The notes beneath the pieces were generated by a model, which had not been told where the DNA came from, ran no database searches, and saw only the letters and a program-made list of their open reading frames with translations. A stretch of 6,710 nucleotides of DNA from an uncultured bacterium. Lineage in GTDB: Bacteria > Hydrogenedentota > Hydrogenedentia > Hydrogenedentales > CAITNO01. Each line of letters opens with the position of its first letter. The first letter of the stretch is position 1. The translations under genes and the position numbers were made by a program. Below are positions 1-5,917 of this stretch, one piece after another. Location of the stretch: positions 1-6,710 of the forward strand of contig CALDSM010000659.1 in assembly GCA_937923585.1 (NCBI GenBank), written 5' to 3'.

Positions 1-1194
1 CATAACACCTTCGAGACGCAGTGCGGCACCTGGGCGGTGTTCAAGCTCTGCAAGTATCTGGTTCAGTTCACCGGCGATGCGCGCTACGGGGACTGGGTGG
101 AACAGTTGGCCGTGAACGGCATCGGCGCGAGCATTCCGATGACGGCAGACGGCCGTGTTTTTTACTACTCCGACTACAACCCCCACGGCGGCGACAAGCG
201 GAACCATCCCGAAGGCTGGACCTGCTGCACGGGCACACGGCCCATGGCTGCGGCCGAATTCAACCGCCTGGCCTTCTTCCATGATCAGGATTCACTCTGT
301 GCAAACCTGTATCTGCCGTCGAGCGTCCACTGGAAACGGGCGGGGGGGACGGTGCGTGTGACCCAGGAAACGCGTTTTCCCGAAGACAAGAACACGACAC
401 TCGCATTCTCCATGGACAAGCCCCAGCATTTCGCGCTGAAACTGCGCGCGCCCGAATGGCTGTCGTCGCCGATGATTGTCTCGGTCAACGGCGCGCGCGC
501 GGACGCCGCGCCCGATACGAAACATTGGGTGGTGCTCGAACGCGAGTGGCGCGACGGCGACCGGGTCGAGATCCGGCTGTCCATGTATTTCCGCTCGGTG
601 TCTCTGCGCAGGGAAGCCGGCTGGCCCTTTGCCCTGTGCTTTGGCCCGGTAACACTGGCGTTTCGCGGCATTGACCGCAAGAACATGGAGGCACTGGCTG
701 CGGGGGAGCCGGGTGCGCTCTTGGAACGCATTGCAGGGGAGGCGCTGGCCTGGCGCATGAAAGACGCATCCCACGTGACCGCACGGCCCTTCTATGCGTA
801 CCGCGAGGGGGAGCCCCACACGCTTTATCTCGACCCCACGCTTCCGCGCCGTATGGCGTATCGGGACATGAAATTCACCGGCGCATGGAACGAAAACGGC
901 ACGTTCAGATTCACCCGGGAGGCTGGCTGTTCGGCTGAGGCGGAATTCGAGGGCACGGCGGTTCGCCTGATTGCCCAGCGCTTTGACGACGCCGGACACG
1001 CCGAGCTTCACCTGGATGGAGAAGTGGTGGACACACTGGACCTGTACGGTCCCGGGCGCGGATTGCCCTTCGAATGGCGGCGCGCCGGCCTGGCACCGGG
1101 AAAGCACCGACTCAGCATCAGGGCGACCGGTGAGAAGTCCGCCGACTCCAAGGACCATTACATCAACATTGTGGGTCTCGATATTACCGAATGA
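1..1194 (+). CDS. GH127/DUF1680-family glycoside hydrolase (beta-L-arabinofuranosidase-like), 5' truncated
   Basis: The open frame runs in from the left edge and ends at TGA 1192-1194, giving 397 residues, roughly the C-terminal half or more of a family member. Seen: a Glu-Thr-Gln-Cys stretch at bases 13-24 and a Trp-Thr-Cys-Cys pair at bases 217-228. In GH127 enzymes such as HypBA1 a Glu and three Cys bind zinc and the first Cys of the CC pair is the nucleophile, so both elements appear conserved, although the first has one residue more between Glu and Cys than HypBA1. After the end of the alpha/alpha barrel comes a beta-sandwich region (about 300-800). A further C-terminal beta-rich domain (about 871-1191) ends in YINIVGLDI and resembles an appended carbohydrate-binding-like module. 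The family typically removes L-arabinofuranose or related sugars from plant polysaccharides; the actual substrate here cannot be read from sequence. A GTG at 37 is internal and is not the start. Confidence 0.82.
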   Translation, partial: HNTFETQCGTWAVFKLCKYLVQFTGDARYGDWVEQLAVNGIGASIPMTADGRVFYYSDYNPHGGDKRNHPEGWTCCTGTRPMAAAEFNRLAFFHDQDSLCANLYLPSSVHWKRAGGTVRVTQETRFPEDKNTTLAFSMDKPQHFALKLRAPEWLSSPMIVSVNGARADAAPDTKHWVVLEREWRDGDRVEIRLSMYFRSVSLRREAGWPFALCFGPVTLAFRGIDRKNMEALAAGEPGALLERIAGEALAWRMKDASHVTARPFYAYREGEPHTLYLDPTLPRRMAYRDMKFTGAWNENGTFRFTREAGCSAEAEFEGTAVRLIAQRFDDAGHAELHLDGEVVDTLDLYGPGRGLPFEWRRAGLAPGKHRLSIRATGEKSADSKDHYINIVGLDITE

Positions 1195-1245
1195 ATCACC
1201 GCGGCACTCCCAAACACCATATGTTGTTATCGGGTTGCGAACAGG

Positions 1246-1265
1246 TTATCCAGAAGTTATCCACA
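1246..1265 (+). promoter_or_regulatory. DnaA box pair 1 (one mismatch plus perfect)
   Basis: TTATCCAGA at 1246-1254 and TTATCCACA at 1257-1265 are separated by 2 bases, so equivalent positions are 11 bp apart. A short GC-rich stretch (1266-1277) and then an AT-richer stretch follow on the same strand, the order known for box, spacer and unwinding element in several bacterial origins. Confidence 0.6.
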
Positions 1266-1304
1266 GCCGCGCACAGGCTTGAAACGTAGATTTTCGAGAA
1301 TCGC

Positions 1305-1326
1305 GGCTAAGATATTTTGCTTAGCC
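1305..1326. repeat. Perfect 7-bp inverted repeat, 8-base AT-rich loop
   Basis: GGCTAAG (1305-1311) and CTTAGCC (1320-1326) are exact reverse complements around the loop ATATTTTG. It lies 110 bases after the GH127 stop and between the two DnaA-box pairs. It could be a weak terminator for the hydrolase gene, but no T-run follows the stem, or a palindrome belonging to the DnaA-box region. Confidence 0.5.
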
Positions 1327-1444
1327 CAGACTTGGTAAACCGTTTAGGCGCAGCAATTTAAATATCCGTTCCGGAAGAAGGAGGCCATGGCGGAAGATTG
1401 CCAAAAGCATGGGACTCCCTCCAAAGACAGCCTTTTCCCCCAAG

Positions 1445-1474
1445 TTATCCACCGCAATACCGCCGTTATCCACA
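1445..1474 (+). promoter_or_regulatory. DnaA box pair 2 (one mismatch plus perfect)
   Basis: TTATCCACC at 1445-1453 and TTATCCACA at 1466-1474 start 21 bp apart, in the same orientation as pair 1. The 11-mer AAGTTATCCAC occurs both at 1254-1264 and at 1442-1452, so the similarity to pair 1 extends slightly beyond the box itself. Confidence 0.58.
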
Positions 1475-1492
1475 CCATTCCACCACAATATC

Positions 1493-1667
1493 TGGAGGAT
1501 GCTCCACCTGAGTGGAGATGGAACGAAATGCAGAGGCTGGAAACACTCCGTATCGTTTGAAACACATCGGATACCGTGCGCCTCAATGGGAATGCCCTCT
1601 ATTCCCGTGAAGGCGATAATACCCCTGTCGGCCTGTCGTTGCATTGCCTGAAATGCATGGGGTACCC
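1493..1667 (+). other. Cluster of short hairpins upstream of the membrane-protein gene (possible structured leader)
   Basis: Several exact inverted repeats sit close together. TGGAG (1493-1497) and GTGGAG (1512-1517) can each pair with the same CTCCA(C) at 1502-1507, so they are mutually exclusive. GGGAAT (1588-1593) pairs with ATTCCC (1601-1606). TACCCC (1620-1625) pairs with GGGGTA (1659-1664), and inside it TGCATT (1640-1645) pairs with AATGCA (1652-1657), giving a two-tier stem with a 14-base bulge on one side. The cluster ends about 50 bases before the ATG at 1718. It resembles no riboswitch class I can name. It may be a 5' leader structure or simply palindromes of a DNA-binding region. 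Confidence 0.3.
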
Positions 1668-1717
1668 TGTCGCTTGGGAAGGCATGGGAGTGCGTTGTTT
1701 CTGATGAAGAAGACACG

Positions 1718-2416
1718 ATGAAAGTGCCGAACTGGAAGACATCCCTTGCGAAGATAAAGGTACCGGGCGATGCGCGCGTCTGGGCCATTGCGGGGGCATG
1801 CCTGATTCTCCTGGTGATTGCCGCCATGGTGGTGCGCGCGTTCGGTTCCAGAACGGTCTCACAAGACGGGAATATGCCCGCACCGGGAACCATGCGTCTG
1901 GTGCTGGTGGAGCGGGTTGAGGAAAAGGCCCGGAAGGAAGCCGGACAGAATCTGTTGCCCGGCGGGGACTTCGAGGACTGGTGGGCCGGTGCGCCCGCGC
2001 CGCAGGGGGTGATGCCGCCTGACCCCGGCGCGTCGAAACTGGAGCGGGGCAACGGCCTTGCCCAAGTCTGGCAGCGCCCCGAAGCCCCCGATGCGATCGG
2101 CGCCCGCATGCGGCTGGAGGCGGGCAAATTGTCCCCGGGCACCTATGAACTGGAGGCACTGGCTTCCGGCAGCACCGGCGGCGCGGTGGCGTTGGGAATA
2201 TGGGGCCAGTCGGACAACGGCACTCTCGCGCCCATAGACGACGACTTCATCACCATTCTGCCCGGTGCGGGGCAGGCGAAGCGCTATTCGCGCCAGTTCA
2301 CGCTGGAGCAGGCCGGCACGGTTGTGGTCAGTCCGCATGCGATTTTCGGCATGCTGCCCGACAGCAGGGTGGTGTGGCACGCCGTGCGCCTGTCGCGGGT
2401 GGGGGGCAGGGGATGA
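1718..2416 (+). CDS. Single-pass membrane protein with extracytoplasmic beta-sandwich (carbohydrate-binding-like) domain
   Basis: 232 residues. A basic N-terminus (residues 1-20) precedes one hydrophobic segment at about 21-39, predicting N-in/C-out anchoring. After a short charged stretch (65-75, possibly helical) comes NLLPGGDFEDW at 78-88, the typical opening of CBM-like jelly-roll domains, and then a beta-rich region to the end with alternating strands (for example residues about 140-225). I do not recognise a named family. The start is the first ATG of the frame after the in-frame stop at 1649-1651; only a weak purine-rich AAGAAG (1707-1712) lies upstream. The stop overlaps the ATG of the next gene (ATGA, 2413-2416), so the two are almost certainly co-translated. 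A role in binding glycans or presenting the SUMF1-fold partner at the cell surface is inference. Its leader contains the hairpin cluster and, further up, the DnaA boxes. Confidence 0.72.
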   Translation: MKVPNWKTSLAKIKVPGDARVWAIAGACLILLVIAAMVVRAFGSRTVSQDGNMPAPGTMRLVLVERVEEKARKEAGQNLLPGGDFEDWWAGAPAPQGVMPPDPGASKLERGNGLAQVWQRPEAPDAIGARMRLEAGKLSPGTYELEALASGSTGGAVALGIWGQSDNGTLAPIDDDFITILPGAGQAKRYSRQFTLEQAGTVVVSPHAIFGMLPDSRVVWHAVRLSRVGGRG

Positions 2417-3366
2417 TCCGCTTGGTTTCTTCAACGGTGCTTGTGGCCGCGGCAATCCTGTGTTCCGTCGCGCTTGCCGCTCCCGACGGTCAGACACCGT
2501 CCATGCCTCCGATGGCCCAGACGGCCACCCCCGGTATGCCGCCCGCCGCACAGTCCGCCACGCCGGGAATGCCGCCCGCGGCACAGGCTGAAGGAACGGA
2601 AACAGCGGGCAAGCCCGGTGCGCCGTCCGGCGTGGAGGACAAGAATGCCCCCGCGGCGGGCACCGTCAATGCGTATCATGACATTGAGTTCGTCTGGGTG
2701 CCTGCGGGTTCGTATGTTCCGGGCCTCAAGGACGGCGGGAAGCGTGTGGTTACCACGATTGGCGGGCGCGAGGAATGGTTCTCCGACGAGGCGGCACGCC
2801 CTGAGGCGCGCTTTGCGCGGGGCTTTTGGATGAGCAAGACTGAGATCACCCGCCGTCAATGGAGCCGGGTGATGGACAGCAGACCGTGGGTGGAAAACCA
2901 GGCCGACGATCAACTGGATGTGCCCGTCACATGGATTTCATGGAAGGACGCGGAGGCGTTTGCCAAAGGCCTGGCGGCGGAGGGAGAACCGCCCTGCAGG
3001 CTGCCCACGGAGAACGAATGGGAATATGCCTGCCGCGCCGGTTCGACAACGCTGTTCCCCTTTGGCGATGACCCCGCCGGGCTGGACGAATATGCCTGGT
3101 ACCGGGGCACCACCCCCGACGGCAAACTGCAGCCCGCGGCGGCCAGGAAGCCCAATGCCTGGGGGTTGTGCGACATGCTGGGCAACGCGTGGGAATGGTG
3201 CGCCGACACTTACGGCGACGACCCCGGCGGGGAGGACGACCTGCGCGTGATCCGCGGCGGTTCAGTGAACCAGCCCGCGACCTTTACCCGTCCCACGGTG
3301 CGGCTCGGCCGCCCGGCGAAAGAAATCAGCGCAAGAATCGGCTTCCGCGTCGTCCGCGAACCGTAA
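2413..3366 (+). CDS. Secreted SUMF1/FGE-fold protein lacking the catalytic cysteines
   Basis: 317 residues from the ATG that overlaps the previous stop (ATGA); a G-rich stretch just before it may serve as ribosome binding site. The frame stays open further upstream inside the previous gene, but this start gives a clean signal peptide: hydrophobic core about 4-21, likely cleavage after VALA (residue 22). Residues 28-85 are a Pro/Ala-rich low-complexity linker with a tandem repeat. The FGE-sulfatase domain spans about 88-317, with the hallmarks SKTEIT (141-146), PVTWISW (171-177), RLPTENEWEYACRAG (196-210), NAWGLCDMLGNAWEW (248-262), RGGS (281-284) and GFR (310-312). True formylglycine-generating enzymes carry two active-site Cys shortly after RGGS. 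Residues 284-317 contain none, so sulfatase activation is unlikely; the fold is also widely used for other enzymes and for ligand binding. No sulfatase gene is in the window. Confidence 0.85.
   Translation: MIRLVSSTVLVAAAILCSVALAAPDGQTPSMPPMAQTATPGMPPAAQSATPGMPPAAQAEGTETAGKPGAPSGVEDKNAPAAGTVNAYHDIEFVWVPAGSYVPGLKDGGKRVVTTIGGREEWFSDEAARPEARFARGFWMSKTEITRRQWSRVMDSRPWVENQADDQLDVPVTWISWKDAEAFAKGLAAEGEPPCRLPTENEWEYACRAGSTTLFPFGDDPAGLDEYAWYRGTTPDGKLQPAAARKPNAWGLCDMLGNAWEWCADTYGDDPGGEDDLRVIRGGSVNQPATFTRPTVRLGRPAKEISARIGFRVVREP
2494..2586 (+). repeat. 33-bp in-frame tandem repeat in the SUMF1-protein linker
   Basis: Two 33-bp units (2521-2553 and 2554-2586) encode TATPGMPPAAQ and SATPGMPPAAQ. A shorter degenerate unit before them (2494-2520) encodes TPSMPPMAQ. 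The repeats lie between the signal peptide and the folded domain, a Pro-rich spacer that could vary in copy number by slippage or recombination. Confidence 0.8.
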
Positions 3367-3393
3367 ACAGCGCAGCGAAGGGATGGGACGAAA

Positions 3394-3469
3394 ATGTGGG
3401 ACAGCCGACCCCGGCTGTCGATCCGCGGGCAATCCCGAATCACGACAGGCGAGGGCGTCTGTCCCACAT
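3394..3469. repeat. 76-bp imperfect inverted repeat (REP/MITE-like palindrome)
   Basis: The left arm 3394-3420 and right arm 3443-3469 are reverse complements at 23 of 27 positions, including the outer 11 bases exactly (ATGTGGGACAG / CTGTCCCACAT) and an inner 6-base block. The loop is 22 bases. It lies between two convergent genes, 27 bases after the stop of the SUMF1-fold gene and 11 bases before the 3' end of the amidotransferase gene. It could fold in RNA from either direction and help end transcription, but there is no T-run. The long arms with scattered mismatches look more like a mobile palindromic repeat. Confidence 0.7.
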
Positions 3470-3480
3470 GACCATTCGGC

Positions 3481-4335
3481 TTAGTACTCGCCCAAGACCG
3501 CGCTGTGAATCCAGTTGATGAACTCGCATTCGCGGAGATCGTCCTCGACGATGCTGTCGTCAATCTTGAGCTGCCAGCGGACGTGCTTGAGCGTCGGGTC
3601 TGCATGCACCGCCTCGAAGTTGTTCACGTAGGCGACCATGTCGTCGTGGTCCTTGAACCAGCCCTGCTTGATGAGCCGCTCCTCGCGGGCGAGGATGAGC
3701 CGGGCCACCTCGTGCAGGTTGTATTCGGGGTGGTACTGGGTGCCCCAGAACACGCCCTTCTTGAACCTCACCGCGACTGCCTGCACCACGCTCCAGTCGT
3801 TGCCCGCCAGCAGCGTCGCGCCCTCGGGCAGGTCCACCACCTGGTCGTCATGGCTCACGAAGTGCGAATAGACCACCGGCTTGTCCCTCATCATCGGGTG
3901 CTTCAGGCCCTGCTCGGTGAGCATGATCTTCGTGGCAATGCCCATCTCGCGGCCCCGCGGGTGCGCCGAGACGTTGCCGCCCGCCACCCAGCACGCCAAC
4001 TGGATGCCCCAGCAGCTTCCAAACTGCGGAATGCCCGCCTCATAGGCGCGCAGCGACAGATCCTTGTGCGCCTGCACGCGCGGGTCGTCGTTGTGGTAGA
4101 TGGTCAGGTTGCAGCCCGGCCAGATGACCCCGGCATAACCGGAAAGCTGCTCGTCCGTCGGCGGCACCGCGCCGGGATCGCTGCTGAACCAGGTGTCGTA
4201 CTCGGCACCCGGCAGGCGCTTCACGAGCAGTTGCCCGTAGAGCTCGCCCGCCAGCGTCATGCCGACCGAATCAAACTGCTGCCTGCTTTCAATCGAATAG
4301 CCGTCGGGAATCAGGAAACGCAACTTCTCTGCCAT
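3481..4335 (-). CDS. Class I glutamine amidotransferase domain protein (GMP-synthase/GATase1-like)
   Basis: 284 residues from the chosen ATG (4333-4335). The triad is visible: nucleophile Cys108 in FGSCWGIQ (105-112), and His202 and Glu204 in TQYHPEYN. A GYAGVIWPG strand-turn (66-74) fits the usual GATase1 core. Such domains release ammonia from glutamine or act as gamma-glutamyl hydrolases; with no synthetase domain fused, the acceptor is unknown. About 75 residues after the triad (to 284) form an extra C-terminal, probably helical tail. Start choice: an ATG at 4353 would add six residues but has nothing like a Shine-Dalgarno upstream, whereas GGAG (complement of 4348-4351) lies 12 bases before the chosen start, slightly far. 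It follows hsdM on the same strand after 77 bases that contain a strong hairpin, so it may or may not be co-transcribed. Its 3' end converges on the SUMF1-fold gene. Confidence 0.85.
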   Translation of the reverse strand: MAEKLRFLIPDGYSIESRQQFDSVGMTLAGELYGQLLVKRLPGAEYDTWFSSDPGAVPPTDEQLSGYAGVIWPGCNLTIYHNDDPRVQAHKDLSLRAYEAGIPQFGSCWGIQLACWVAGGNVSAHPRGREMGIATKIMLTEQGLKHPMMRDKPVVYSHFVSHDDQVVDLPEGATLLAGNDWSVVQAVAVRFKKGVFWGTQYHPEYNLHEVARLILAREERLIKQGWFKDHDDMVAYVNNFEAVHADPTLKHVRWQLKIDDSIVEDDLRECEFINWIHSAVLGEY

Positions 4336-4387
4336 GATCAAAGATCGCTCCATAGTGAGTGCGGCGACCATGCCGCCGCTTTGCCTG

Positions 4388-4406
4388 GCCGGGGCTGAAC
4401 CCCGGC
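4388..4406. repeat. GC-rich perfect 7-bp hairpin between hsdM and the amidotransferase gene
   Basis: GCCGGGG (4388-4394) and CCCCGGC (4400-4406) pair exactly around a 5-base loop. It lies 6 bases beyond the hsdM stop on the - strand. No T-run follows on that strand, so a classical intrinsic terminator is not supported; it may be an attenuating or 3'-protecting stem. A competing pairing, CATGCCG (4369-4375) with CGGCATG (4403-4409), overlaps its right arm. Confidence 0.55.
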
Positions 4407-4412
4407 ATGTAA

Positions 4413-5897
4413 TTAGCCTTCTAATTCGTCCGCGATGGCGGAGAACTGCGCCAAGGCCGTTTGCAGATCCTCGGCAATCTCCCGGGCCAGCACTGCCGGT
4501 TCCGGAAGGTCGCTATTGTCCGATATGCTCTTGTCTGGAATCCAGTTGATATCCAGGCTGACCTTGTCCCGCTTGATGAGTTCCGCGTAGGCGTAGCGCC
4601 GCCAGCGGCCCTCCGGAGTGGTTTCGCTCCAGGTTTCCTTGCGCTTGCGCCGGTCCTTCGGGCCGTAGCATTCGACGAATTCATCGAGGTCGGCCCGTGC
4701 GAGCGGGCGTTCCTTGAGCGTGAAGTGCATGTTCGTGCGCAGGTCGTACACCCAGAGACTTTCCGTCCAAGGCTCTTTGCGCGCGGGTCGGGCGTCAAAG
4801 AACAGCACATTGGCCTTGACGCCCTGCGCGTAGAAGATACCCGTGGGCAGGCGCAACAGCGTGTGGACGTCGTACTGCTGCAGTAAGTTGCGGCGAACCG
4901 TCTCGCCCGCACCGCCCTCAAACAAGACGTTGTCGGGTACCACAATGGCGCAACGCCCATTAATCTTGAGCAGGGTCTTGACGTGTTGAACGAAGTTCAG
5001 TTGCTTGTTCTTCGTGGACACCCAAAAGTCGGGGCGCTCGTAGGCATGCTCTTCCTTTTCCAGATCGCCCTCTTCATTGACAATGGAAATGCTGCTTTTC
5101 TTGCCGAAAGGCGGATTGGTCAGAATCAGGCTGCACCGGTCGCCCGGATCGCTGGCAAGGCTGTCCACTCCACTTCGGATTGGACAGGGATCGGCGTCCA
5201 CCCCGTGCAGGAAAAGGTTCATGATGCACAACCGCGCCGTGGCCGCAACCAGTTCGTTGCCCAGCACAAATCCGTGTTTCAGATGCCTTTTCTGGTCGGG
5301 ATCGAGCTTCTTGTGATGATCGAGGACGTATCTGTGCGCCGCGAGCAGAAAACCGCCCGTGCCGCAGGCCGGGTCACACACGGTGTCTTCCGGCGCGGGC
5401 CGCACCACGTCCACAATGGCCTTGATCAGTTCGCGCGGCGTGAAATACTGGCCAGCCCCCTTGGGCGACTCCGCGGCGCTTCGCGCCAGCAGGCCCTCGT
5501 AGATGTCGCCCTTCACGTCGGCTTCCATGCCGGTCCATTGCTCGGTGCCGATCAGGTCGGTAATGAGCCGTTTCAGCGTGGCCGGATTTTGGATCTCCAT
5601 GCGCGACTTCTTGAAGATTTCGCCCAGCATGCCCGGCTTCTTTGACAGTTCCTCCAGGATGTGCCGGTAGTGCGATTCCAGCGCCTCGCCCTCCTTTTTC
5701 AGGAGGCTCGGCCAGCCCAGTTCGGGCGGCACAATCGGCTTGCGGTTATACGGCGGGCGGGTGTATTCGTCGGCCATCTTCAGGAACAGCATGAACGTGA
5801 TCTGTTCCGTGTAGGCCATATACGAAAGCCCATCGTCCCGAAGGACGTGGGCAAAGTTCCACGCTTTGTTGACGATTTGCTGGGAGTCGGATGCCAT
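4413..5897 (-). CDS. hsdM: Type I restriction-modification system DNA methyltransferase subunit (N6-adenine), HsdM
   Basis: 494 residues, close to the usual length of HsdM, and intact. The N-terminal helical HsdM_N-like domain spans about 5-135. The N6_Mtase domain follows, with the linking GAGQYFTPRELIKAIV (147-162), SAM-binding motif I DPACGTGGFLL (175-185), a GNE element (213-215), catalytic motif IV NPPFG (261-265) and the downstream IVVPDNVLFEGG region. The C-terminal about 60 residues are the charged helical tail typical of the subunit; no target-recognition domain is fused. HsdM methylates adenine only in complex with a specificity subunit HsdS, which is not found downstream (the next gene is an amidotransferase). 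Immediately upstream, 20 bases away, is a YwgA-like gene on the same strand, so these probably share a transcript. No good Shine-Dalgarno precedes the ATG (5895-5897), suggesting translation coupled to the upstream gene. Confidence 0.93.
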   Translation of the reverse strand: MASDSQQIVNKAWNFAHVLRDDGLSYMAYTEQITFMLFLKMADEYTRPPYNRKPIVPPELGWPSLLKKEGEALESHYRHILEELSKKPGMLGEIFKKSRMEIQNPATLKRLITDLIGTEQWTGMEADVKGDIYEGLLARSAAESPKGAGQYFTPRELIKAIVDVVRPAPEDTVCDPACGTGGFLLAAHRYVLDHHKKLDPDQKRHLKHGFVLGNELVAATARLCIMNLFLHGVDADPCPIRSGVDSLASDPGDRCSLILTNPPFGKKSSISIVNEEGDLEKEEHAYERPDFWVSTKNKQLNFVQHVKTLLKINGRCAIVVPDNVLFEGGAGETVRRNLLQQYDVHTLLRLPTGIFYAQGVKANVLFFDARPARKEPWTESLWVYDLRTNMHFTLKERPLARADLDEFVECYGPKDRRKRKETWSETTPEGRWRRYAYAELIKRDKVSLDINWIPDKSISDNSDLPEPAVLAREIAEDLQTALAQFSAIADELEG

Positions 5898-5917
5898 GGA
5901 GGGTAAGACGCAGGCCT

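Larger units (their letters stand above)
1246..1474 (+). other. Candidate DnaA-box cluster / possible replication origin
   Basis: Within the gene-free stretch 1195-1717 there are four DnaA-box-like 9-mers, all on the + strand: TTATCCAGA (1246-1254), TTATCCACA (1257-1265), TTATCCACC (1445-1453) and TTATCCACA (1466-1474). Two match the consensus TTATNCACA perfectly and two miss one base. Start-to-start spacing is 11 bp in the first pair and 21 bp in the second, about one and two helical turns, so DnaA molecules could sit on one face. Between the pairs are AT-rich patches in an otherwise GC-rich window: around 1279-1320, and 11 consecutive A/T bases at 1355-1365. This architecture fits an origin with an unwinding element, or a DnaA-titration or regulatory site. 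No dnaA, dnaN or other replication gene is in the window, and the genes do not diverge from it, so origin function is inference. Confidence 0.5.

Noticed and set aside
292..1158. A 288-codon open frame on the - strand opposite the GH127-like gene.
   Set aside because: It is antisense to a gene with conserved catalytic elements; composition is Arg/Gly/Pro-rich without domain signal.
1227..1235. A possible fifth DnaA box (TTATCGGGT).
   Set aside because: Only the first five bases agree well with the consensus; too weak to count.
1409..1651. An 80-codon + strand frame, with GGAGG just before an internal ATG at 1499-1501.
   Set aside because: The GGAGG directly abuts the ATG, leaving no usable spacing; the peptide has no recognisable features and the frame stops before the next gene.
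1321..2142. A long open frame on the - strand covering the gene-free stretch and the start of the membrane-protein gene (273 codons; an internal ATG would give about 108 codons over roughly 1321-1644).
   Set aside because: The first part is antisense to a well-supported gene. The 108-codon part reads fairly smoothly but has lower third-position GC than the neighbouring genes, no visible domain or ribosome binding site, and covers the DnaA boxes and hairpins. I keep it only as a weak possibility.
2413..3366. Annotation as an active formylglycine-generating enzyme (sulfatase maturation).
   Set aside because: No cysteine lies in the segment after RGGS where both catalytic copper-binding cysteines occur in the active family, and no sulfatase gene is nearby.
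3505..4398. A 297-codon open frame on the + strand opposite the amidotransferase gene.
   Set aside because: It is antisense to a gene with an intact Cys-His-Glu triad; its product is an Arg/His/Val-rich mirror without recognisable motifs.
4388..4406. The hairpin as a Rho-independent terminator of hsdM.
   Set aside because: The stem is good, but no run of T follows it on the - strand, so it is reported only as a hairpin.
4983..5645. A 220-codon open frame on the + strand opposite hsdM.
   Set aside because: The opposite strand has all HsdM motifs in frame; this is a by-product of GC-rich codon use.
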